Shown: positions 1 to 5,626 of the stretch, piece by piece
Numbering within the stretch: the stretch's first letter is position 1
How the letters are laid out: each line of letters opens with the position of its first letter
From: Candidatus Elarobacter sp.
Lineage (GTDB): Bacteria > Vulcanimicrobiota > Vulcanimicrobiia > Vulcanimicrobiales > Vulcanimicrobiaceae
Reading direction: 5' to 3'
Assembly (NCBI GenBank): GCA_030150085.1
Contig: JASLGJ010000377.1
Coordinates: 1 to 6,471, forward strand
DNA: 6,471 bases
Program-made: the position numbers and the translations under genes
The notes under the pieces: generated by a model
Told to the model about the DNA's origin: nothing
What the model saw: only the letters and a program-made list of their open reading frames with translations
Database searches by the model: none

Positions 1-223
1 CCGGGCTGGGCGTGGGCGCCGCCGACACGGCCGGTGCGGGCGGCGCGGTGGCGGGGGACGGGGTGCCGATCAGGGTTCCCGGGGTGGCGACGTTGCCGTT
101 GGGAGCGGGCGGCGGCGGGGGCGTGACGGCCGTGGCCGGGCCCGGCTGGGCGACCTGGGCGACGGCGGTGCCGCCGAGCGCGGCGACCGCGATGCCGACC
201 AAGACGAGCTGACGAACGTTCAA
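1..223 (-). CDS. Exported proline-rich protein, N-terminal part (runs off the left edge)
   Basis: No family is recognised. The 74 visible residues begin at a TTG codon (221-223, minus strand). They form a classical secretion signal: a short basic start (MNVRQ), a hydrophobic core of about 15 residues, and a likely signal peptidase I site after the AVA at residues 20-22. A Pro/Ala/Thr/Ser-rich low-complexity stretch follows, including five consecutive prolines at residues 35-39, which looks like a flexible spacer for a domain beyond the window. TTG is chosen because GAGGAG lies five bases upstream and the signal peptide begins right there. The protein is predicted to be exported to the periplasm or cell surface. 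It is transcribed divergently from the lipoprotein/peptidase operon. The functional domain is out of view, so no role is proposed. A plus-strand reading of the same bases gives only Gly/Ala/Val-rich sequence and looks spurious. Confidence 0.72.
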   Translation of the reverse strand, partial: MNVRQLVLVGIAVAALGGTAVAQVAQPGPATAVTPPPPPAPNGNVATPGTLIGTPSPATAPPAPAVSAAPTPSP

Positions 224-225
224 CG
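217..225. repeat. Dyad CGTT-C-AACG, copy 1 (over the TTG start)
   Basis: This nine-base element has inverted arms CGTT/AACG around a single C. It covers the TTG start of the minus-strand gene. An identical copy lies at 348-356, directly before the ATG of the divergent lipoprotein gene. Operator function is inference only. Confidence 0.35.
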
Positions 226-228
226 AGG

Positions 229-234
229 CTCCTC
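229..234 (-). promoter_or_regulatory. Ribosome binding site that supports the TTG start
   Basis: On the minus strand GAGGAG ends five bases before the TTG at 223-221. It is the purine-rich Shine-Dalgarno match that decides the start of the left-edge exported protein, since no ATG or GTG gives a signal peptide in this frame. Confidence 0.65.
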
Positions 235-314
235 GGGAGAGTAAGACACGGTTCTATTGTCGGGCACCGGGGTGCAGGCCTTCGCTGCGCCCACTGCCGA
301 TAGGTAGTGCATCC

Positions 315-338
315 ACCGGCGACGCTTCGTCGCCCGGT
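315..338 (+). repeat. Hairpin in the leader of the lipoprotein gene
   Basis: ACCGG-CGACG (315-324), a CTT loop, then CGTCG and CCGGT (328-332 and 334-338) with one bulged C at 333. The result is a ten-pair stem. It ends 19 bases before the ATG at 358 and has no following T-run, so it is not an ordinary intrinsic terminator. It could be an RNA-leader structure or an operator. It also overlaps any promoter region of the divergent gene on the left. Confidence 0.4.
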
Positions 339-347
339 TGCACTCGT

Positions 348-356
348 CGTTCAACG
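348..356. repeat. Dyad CGTT-C-AACG, copy 2 (before the lipoprotein ATG)
   Basis: Identical to the element at 217-225. It ends one base before the ATG at 358 and occupies the place where a Shine-Dalgarno sequence would be expected; none is seen. Two identical dyads at the two divergent start sites could bind one regulator. With only nine bases, chance cannot be excluded. Confidence 0.35.
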
Positions 357-357
357 C

Positions 358-1680
358 ATGAGGTCTAGGCGTTTGTTTCACCAGCGCTCGCTCGGGCTGT
401 TCCTCGGCGCCGCACTGCTCTCGGGCTGCGGCGGGGGATCGTCGCCCATCCAGGGTCCACCTTTGATCGCCCGGCCCAACGCGGTGGGGACGCAAGCCCA
501 GTTCAGCGGCACGCTGAGCGAGACCGACGTCAACAACCTCATCGCGTCCAGCCCGGTCAGCACCACCTCCAGCGCGGCCGTCACCGAGACGGTCGCGACC
601 GGCGCGGACAGCGCCGGCAACAGCACCTTCACGAGCACCGAGACGGCCGCCTCGGCGCTGCGCACGGTCACCACGACGACCGTCGCGACGGTGGCCTATC
701 AGACGCAGGCGAGCGGGTCGCTCGCGGTGCGCGCGCTCAAGACCGTCGCGACCGACTCCAACGGGGTCACCTACGAGACCGACTACGGCAGCAACAACGG
801 GCTGCTGACGCTCCTGCCCGAGACCGCCGGCAGCTTCACCAACGACGCCAAGGCGACGTACAAGGAGACCGATCCGGGCCAGAACGTCGCCGTCGGCGGC
901 ACCCAGAGCGTCACCACCGAGCGCGACGTGAACGCCGACGGCTCGTACGTGCAGACCACCGGGACGTTCGACTCGGCGCTCCAGCCGGCGACGAACACGG
1001 CGCGCCTGGCGGCCGACTTCAGCGGCACGCTGCAGCTCACCAACCTGCCCGGTGGGCGGCTGTTCACCTTCCAGAAGCCGGCCGGCGGGACGATCACCTA
1101 CGTCTACCACAACGGCGCGGCGAACAACGGCGCCGGCTCCGACACGAGCGCGACCGTGCCGAACTGGATTCCGGCCGGCCAGAGCGTGCCGTCGGTCGAG
1201 ACCGACACGATCGCGCCCGGCGCGACCATCGACCCGGCCTGCAAGCCGGCCGCGAAGTACGGCACGAGCGCGACCAAGGTGACCCAGACCGTCACGGCCG
1301 CGGACGCCGTGCTGGGCACGCTCGAGACGCGCGTCACCGCGGCCTACGACGTGCTCGGCGCGGGCACGATCTGCGCCACCGTCGCCGACACGATCCAGAC
1401 GTTCTACGACTTCAGCGAGCAGGAAGGGGCCGCGCCGCGCCTGTTCCCGTCCGGCTCGGCCACCGTGCCGGCCGAGACCGTCACGATCGCCGAGACCCTC
1501 GCGCTGCAGTCGACCACCGCGCCGGGCACCAGCGCGGCGCGCCGCGCGCCCGACGCGCTGGCCCAGGCCGGCGCGATCCTGCCCCCGGCGCTGATCGCCG
1601 CGCGGGCCCAGCACCTCGTCCACCAGCGGGCCCTGCAGCGGCTCGCCGCGCTGCGCCACACCGGAGGAAGCTCGCTGTGA
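358..1680 (+). CDS. Thr/Ala-rich lipoprotein of unknown function
   Basis: I do not recognise a family in this 440-residue protein. It starts with a lipoprotein signal: basic MRSRR, hydrophobic residues 11-21, lipobox L-S-G-C with the lipidated cysteine at position 24, then a Gly/Ser tether. The mature part is rich in Thr, Ser, Ala and Val with alternating polar/apolar runs, suggesting mainly beta structure. SGTL occurs twice in similar settings (residues 50-53 and 222-225). Two other cysteines (295 and 339) could form a disulfide. Residues 394-435 look helical and rich in Arg, Ala, Leu and Gln. ATG 358 is preferred over an in-frame GTG at 307 because it gives a normal-length signal peptide; TTG 373, nine bases after GAGG, is a weaker alternative. 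No clear Shine-Dalgarno precedes 358. Its TGA overlaps the GTG of the S53 peptidase gene, so the two are almost certainly co-translated. It could be a partner, anchor or substrate of that peptidase, but nothing shows which. Confidence 0.85.
   Translation: MRSRRLFHQRSLGLFLGAALLSGCGGGSSPIQGPPLIARPNAVGTQAQFSGTLSETDVNNLIASSPVSTTSSAAVTETVATGADSAGNSTFTSTETAASALRTVTTTTVATVAYQTQASGSLAVRALKTVATDSNGVTYETDYGSNNGLLTLLPETAGSFTNDAKATYKETDPGQNVAVGGTQSVTTERDVNADGSYVQTTGTFDSALQPATNTARLAADFSGTLQLTNLPGGRLFTFQKPAGGTITYVYHNGAANNGAGSDTSATVPNWIPAGQSVPSVETDTIAPGATIDPACKPAAKYGTSATKVTQTVTAADAVLGTLETRVTAAYDVLGAGTICATVADTIQTFYDFSEQEGAAPRLFPSGSATVPAETVTIAETLALQSTTAPGTSAARRAPDALAQAGAILPPALIAARAQHLVHQRALQRLAALRHTGGSSL
1663..1670 (+). 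promoter_or_regulatory. Ribosome binding site of the S53 peptidase gene
   Basis: GGAGGAAG lies inside the end of the lipoprotein gene and ends six bases before the GTG at 1677. This strong match fixes the GTG start and supports translational coupling through the GTGA overlap. Confidence 0.75.
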
Positions 1681-3731
1681 TCCGCTCGTTCTCCCATGCC
1701 CGGCGGGCGCTGGCGCTCGCCGCGCTGACCGCCCTGGCGGCCTGCTCGGGCGGGGGCGGCTCGCACGCCGCGCTCCCCGCCGCGCCGAGCGCGGGCGGCA
1801 GCGCACCGGCCGCGGGCAAGCTCACCACGAGCCTGGTTCCGCCCGCCAAGTTCACCGCCAGCGCGACCAAGCTCGGCCCGGCCACCGGCATCTCGACCCT
1901 GGTGATGCACGTGGTGGTCAACCTGCGCGACGCGCGCGGGCTGGCCGACTACGCCGCCGCGGTCGGCAATCCCAACGACGGCCGCTACCGGCAGTTCCTG
2001 ACCGCGAGCCAGATCGGCGACCGCTACGGCGCCGCGCCGAGCGACTACGCCGCGGTGGCGCAGTACTTCGCCGCCAACGGCCTGCGCGTGGGCGGCTGGC
2101 CGCAGCGCCTGGGCCTGACCGTCGCCGGCCCGCGCGCCGCCTTCGAGAAGGCCTTCGGCACGACGTTCGCGCTCTACCGCAGCGCCGAGGGCCACACCCT
2201 CGTCGCGCCGAGCGGCCCGATCGCGTTCTCGCGCCCGCTCCCGGTCACGTCGGTGGCCGACGCGATCGTCGACCCCCAGGTCAAGCACGTCAACTACGTG
2301 CGGGGCGGCAGCGGCGGCCCGCAGAGCGGCTCGCTGACCGGCAACACCCCGCAGCAGATGGCGGCCGCCTTCGACTTCACCGGCGCCTACGCGGCCGGCT
2401 TCACCGGCAAGAACATCACCCTGGGCATCATCGGCACCGGGCCGATCGCCCCGCAAGACTTCAGCGCCTTCAAGAGCCAGTTCGGCTGGGGCGGGGCGGC
2501 CACGCTGACCCAGGTCAACGTGCAGCCCGGTCCGGCGGCCGACGCCGGCAGCTCGCCGACCGCCACCCCGCCCCCGGTCACCGCACCCTGCACGACCGGC
2601 AGCAACCCCAACCTGCCGCCCTCGGAGTCGCCGACCGCGACCTGCAACCCCGAGGACGGCGAGGCCCAGATCGACACCGAGCAAGCGGCCCTGGCCAAGG
2701 ACGCCAAGATCGCGTTCTACCTGGCCTACGTGCCCAACGAGTGCGCCGACCCGAGCGGCACGCCGTGCGCGCCCGACCCGAGCACCGGCCTGGGCTACGC
2801 CTACCAGGGCCTGGCCGAGTCGGACGACGAGATCCAGCAGGCCATCGCCGACAACAACGGCAGCGGCGGCCCCGACGTCCTCTCGCTCAGCTACGGCGGA
2901 CCCGAAGTGCTCAACTCGTTCTACGTCAGCAGCGACGGCGGCCAGACCTACGACCCCAGCGCCTTCGGCGTGTCGGAGTTCGCGGCGCTGGCGGCCGAGG
3001 GCGTCGCGACCTTCGTCTCGTCGGGCGACCAGGGGGCCCAGTCGTGCGCGCCCTACAGCCTCTCGCGCGAGAACCAGAACTGCGTGTCGTACCCCGCGGG
3101 CGACGTCAGCGTGACCTCGGTCGGCGGCGTCTTCGTGCCCATCAGCAACGCCGGCCAGCTGCTCGGCCCGCTCACCGCCTGGGGCAACCAGACCGGCAGC
3201 GGGGCCAGCGGCGGCGGCGTGTCGACCATCGTCCCCAAGCCCACCTGGCAGACCGGCCCGGGCGTCGTGGCGAGCGGCCGCAACCAGCCCGACGTCTCGC
3301 TCGACGGCGATCCGTCCAGCGGCATCGCGGTGCTGCTCAACACGCCCTTCGCGACCGCCCACCTGGGCGTGTACGGCGGGACCAGCGTGGCCACGCCGCA
3401 GATGGCGGCCATGTGGGCGCTCGTCCTGCAGGCCTGCGCCCAGACCCCGAGCTGCGCCAAGGCCGGCGGCGGGCACCCCTACCGGCTGGGCAACGCGGCC
3501 CCGCTGCTGTACGGGATCTACAACAACGCCGCGCTCTACCCGGCGACCATCTACGACGTCACCTTCGGCAACAACGGCCAAGTCGGGTGCGAGTACAACG
3601 GCACCTGCGACCCCAACGCGCCGCCCCCGACCCCCGTCCCGGGCTACACCGCGGGAACCGGCTACGACAACGTGACCGGCCTGGGCGTGCCCTTCGCCCG
3701 CCACCTGATCAAGGCCGTCGCGGGCGTCTAG
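1677..3731 (+). CDS. S53 family (sedolisin/kumamolisin) serine-carboxyl peptidase, lipoprotein precursor
   Basis: A 684-residue secreted endopeptidase precursor; family members cut proteins, usually at acidic pH. Residues 1-23 are a lipoprotein signal with lipobox L-A-A-C (Cys23) and a Gly-rich tether. Residues about 70-205 match the pro-kumamolisin activation domain (NPNDGRYRQFLT at 98-109, then the AFEKAFGTTF region). The catalytic domain starts near residue 224 (TPQQM). The active-site set is visible: Glu329 and Asp333 in EAQID, Asp451 in SSGDQG (oxyanion), and Ser570 in GGTSVATP. The C-terminal calcium loop is present: Asp627-Val628 and Gly660-x-Gly662-x-Asp664. Ten cysteines form five close pairs (305/323, 356/364, 457/469, 587/593, 638/644), suited to disulfides outside the cytoplasm. 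A Pro/Ser/Thr-rich insert (about 283-325) precedes the catalytic helix. All key residues are intact, so activity is likely. It is expressed with the upstream lipoprotein via the GTGA overlap. The substrate is unknown. Confidence 0.96.
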   Translation: MIRSFSHARRALALAALTALAACSGGGGSHAALPAAPSAGGSAPAAGKLTTSLVPPAKFTASATKLGPATGISTLVMHVVVNLRDARGLADYAAAVGNPNDGRYRQFLTASQIGDRYGAAPSDYAAVAQYFAANGLRVGGWPQRLGLTVAGPRAAFEKAFGTTFALYRSAEGHTLVAPSGPIAFSRPLPVTSVADAIVDPQVKHVNYVRGGSGGPQSGSLTGNTPQQMAAAFDFTGAYAAGFTGKNITLGIIGTGPIAPQDFSAFKSQFGWGGAATLTQVNVQPGPAADAGSSPTATPPPVTAPCTTGSNPNLPPSESPTATCNPEDGEAQIDTEQAALAKDAKIAFYLAYVPNECADPSGTPCAPDPSTGLGYAYQGLAESDDEIQQAIADNNGSGGPDVLSLSYGGPEVLNSFYVSSDGGQTYDPSAFGVSEFAALAAEGVATFVSSGDQGAQSCAPYSLSRENQNCVSYPAGDVSVTSVGGVFVPISNAGQLLGPLTAWGNQTGSGASGGGVSTIVPKPTWQTGPGVVASGRNQPDVSLDGDPSSGIAVLLNTPFATAHLGVYGGTSVATPQMAAMWALVLQACAQTPSCAKAGGGHPYRLGNAAPLLYGIYNNAALYPATIYDVTFGNNGQVGCEYNGTCDPNAPPPTPVPGYTAGTGYDNVTGLGVPFARHLIKAVAGV

Positions 3732-3753
3732 GCGCCCGCCGGCCGGCTCGCAC

Positions 3754-3785
3754 GAGGGGCTCCGGGGGCTCGCTCCCGGGGCCTC
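3754..3785 (+). terminator. GC-rich hairpin after the S53 gene, possible terminator
   Basis: GAGG (3754-3757) pairs with CCTC (3782-3785). Inside, CTCCGGG pairs with CCCGGGG with one G-T wobble, leaving a GG bulge and an eight-base loop. The stem is stable and well placed between the peptidase stop and the rpmE promoter. Only CTTGC follows instead of a T-run, so efficient intrinsic termination is uncertain. Confidence 0.45.
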
Positions 3786-3795
3786 TTGCACGCGG

Positions 3796-3804
3796 TGGTA
3801 TACT
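3796..3804 (+). promoter_or_regulatory. Extended -10 promoter of rpmE
   Basis: TGG-TATACT matches an extended -10 element (TGn plus a TATAAT-like hexamer, five of six). It stands out as an AT-rich island (TATACTTTTAA) in very GC-rich DNA. No -35 box lies at 17 bases; that place falls in the preceding hairpin, and extended -10 promoters often need none. Transcription would start about 3810-3811, only three or four bases before the GTG of rpmE. Confidence 0.6.
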
Positions 3805-3813
3805 TTTAAGGCT

Positions 3814-4101
3814 GTGAAGACCCAGGTTCACCCCAAATGGCATCCCGAGGCGAAGGTCACTTGCGCCTGCGGTGCCCAGTTCACCACCGGCTCGACCTCG
3901 CCGTCGATCTCGGTCGAAGTTTGCTCCAACTGCCATCCCTTGTGGACCGGGCAGCAGAAGTTCCTCGACACCGCGGGCCGCGTCGAGAAATTCAACCAGC
4001 GCGTCGCGATGGCCGAGAAGAAGAAGGCCGAGTCGGCGACCCGCCGCGAGCGCAAGCAGCAGGCCGACGCCGCCGCGGAAGCCGCCCCGGCTTCGGTTTA
4101 G
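3814..4101 (+). CDS. rpmE: Large-subunit ribosomal protein bL31, zinc-binding type
   Basis: A 95-residue bL31, a 50S subunit protein that helps bridge the two ribosomal subunits. The family pattern is clear: N-terminal HPKW, CACG at 17-20, CSNCHP at 37-42, then a TGQQKFLDTAGRVEKFNQR block at 45-63. All four zinc ligands (Cys17, Cys19, Cys37, Cys40) are present, so this is the C+ form that can serve as a zinc store, not the zinc-free paralogue. The usual protein is about 66-90 residues. Here the core is followed by a charged, Ala/Lys/Glu-rich tail of about 30 residues (64-95), likely helical or disordered. GTG is the only sensible start because the conserved N-terminus begins there. There is no normal Shine-Dalgarno, and the promoter is so close that the mRNA is probably near-leaderless. 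It stops with TAG, followed by a strong terminator and prfA, a neighbour of rpmE in many bacteria. Confidence 0.96.
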   Translation: MKTQVHPKWHPEAKVTCACGAQFTTGSTSPSISVEVCSNCHPLWTGQQKFLDTAGRVEKFNQRVAMAEKKKAESATRRERKQQADAAAEAAPASV

Positions 4102-4121
4102 CCAGCTCGTCCCGCTCCCGC

Positions 4122-4152
4122 GAAGCGCGCCGCATCCCGGCGCGCTTCTTTT
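4122..4152 (+). terminator. Intrinsic terminator between rpmE and prfA
   Basis: GAAGCGCGCCG (4122-4132) and CGGCGCGCTTC (4138-4148) form a perfect eleven-pair stem around the five-base loop CATCC, directly followed by TTTT (4149-4152). This is the best intrinsic terminator in the window. It starts 20 bases after the TAG of rpmE and ends only seven bases before the prfA ATG. prfA must therefore be expressed by read-through, by regulated antitermination, or from a promoter not evident here. Confidence 0.85.
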
Positions 4153-4159
4153 CATCCTG

Positions 4160-5245
<1,086 letters not shown>

Positions 5246-5249
5246 ACGG

Positions 5250-5273
5250 ATCGCGCGCGCTTGCGTGCGCGAT
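5250..5273 (+). terminator. Hairpin after prfA, probable terminator
   Basis: ATCGCGCGC (5250-5258) pairs with GTGCGCGAT (5265-5273), with one G-T wobble. An extra G-C pair closes a CTTG tetraloop. The stem starts four bases after the prfA TGA. The tail TGCATAC is not a T-run, so termination may be weak or Rho-assisted. Confidence 0.5.
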
Positions 5274-5293
5274 TGCATACAGAGCGCTGACGA

Positions 5294-5315
5294 ACCCGTG
5301 ATCCGCCACACGGGT
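5294..5315. repeat. Inverted repeat upstream of the carrier-protein gene
   Basis: ACCCGTG (5294-5300) and CACGGGT (5309-5315) are perfect inverted arms of seven bases around an eight-base centre. It lies in the 138-bp gap between prfA and the carrier gene, 68 bases before the GTG. It could be a regulator binding site or a leader hairpin. No convincing -10/-35 pair was found in this gap. Short CAGG-rich sequence (about 5316-5334) follows. Confidence 0.35.
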
Positions 5316-5372
5316 CCAGGGCAGGCAGGCCAGGCCGCTTGGTCGAACTCGCGCGGGCAGCGCGGGGGTGAT

Positions 5373-5377
5373 GGGAG
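5373..5377 (+). promoter_or_regulatory. Ribosome binding site of the carrier-protein gene
   Basis: GGGAG ends six bases before GTG 5384. It supports that GTG as the start, in preference to the ATG at 5371, which is in another frame. Confidence 0.6.
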
Positions 5378-5383
5378 CTTATC

Positions 5384-5626
5384 GTGAGCGCTGAACCGAT
5401 CGAGACATCAACCGTCGAGCAGCGGCTGACCGATATCTGGAAGAGCCTGCTCGGCGTCGACGCGCGCAGCGACCAACGCTTTTTCGACTTGGGCGGAAGC
5501 TCGCTCACCGCGCTGACCATGATCGTCGACGTGCAGGCCGCGTTCGGGGTCGAGATCGACGTGACGGCGTTCTTCGAGACGCCGACCATCGCCACGCTCG
5601 CGCGCACCATCGGCGAGCGCGGGTGA
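5384..5626 (+). CDS. Free-standing peptidyl/acyl carrier protein
   Basis: An 80-residue single-domain carrier protein of the phosphopantetheine-binding family. It would hold an acyl or aminoacyl group as a thioester on a 4'-phosphopantetheine arm while partner enzymes act on it in the cytoplasm. The attachment motif FFDLGGSSL (33-41) is clear, with Ser40 as the modified serine. The form (FFxxGGxSL, then FFETPTIATLA near the end) is closer to peptidyl carriers of non-ribosomal peptide synthetases than to the fatty-acid AcpP, which has DSL at this site. The length fits one complete domain, so this is not a fragment of a larger synthetase. Its TGA overlaps the GTG of the next gene, a Cys-type alpha/beta hydrolase, which implies coupled translation and probably joint function. 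A phosphopantetheinyl transferase and a loading adenylation enzyme would be needed; neither is in view. Confidence 0.93.
   Translation: MSAEPIETSTVEQRLTDIWKSLLGVDARSDQRFFDLGGSSLTALTMIVDVQAAFGVEIDVTAFFETPTIATLARTIGERG

Noticed and set aside
12..212. Plus-strand 66-codon open frame at the left edge
   Set aside because: Gly/Ala/Val-rich with no ribosome binding site. The opposite strand gives a signal peptide with a good ribosome binding site, so this is its antisense shadow.
265..276. Short inverted repeat GCACC-GG-GGTGC in the divergent gap
   Set aside because: Five-base arms with a two-base centre are common by chance in GC-rich DNA, and nothing nearby supports a role.
307..357. GTG 307 as start of the lipoprotein
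   Set aside because: It adds 17 residues before the basic signal-peptide start and would place the leader hairpin inside the coding part. ATG 358 gives a standard 24-residue lipoprotein signal.
1404..3791. Minus-strand open frame of 795 codons across the S53 gene
   Set aside because: Long antisense frames are expected in GC-rich DNA. The product is Arg/Gly/Ala low-complexity, while the plus strand encodes a complete S53 peptidase with all catalytic motifs.
3786..3791. TTGCAC as a -35 box for rpmE
   Set aside because: Only seven bases separate it from TATACT; about 17 are needed. The extended -10 explains the promoter better.
3872..4159. Upstream extension of prfA from a GTG inside rpmE
   Set aside because: It would overlap rpmE almost fully and adds a Pro/Ser/Arg-rich stretch not found in RF1. 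ATG 4160 gives the normal 361 residues.
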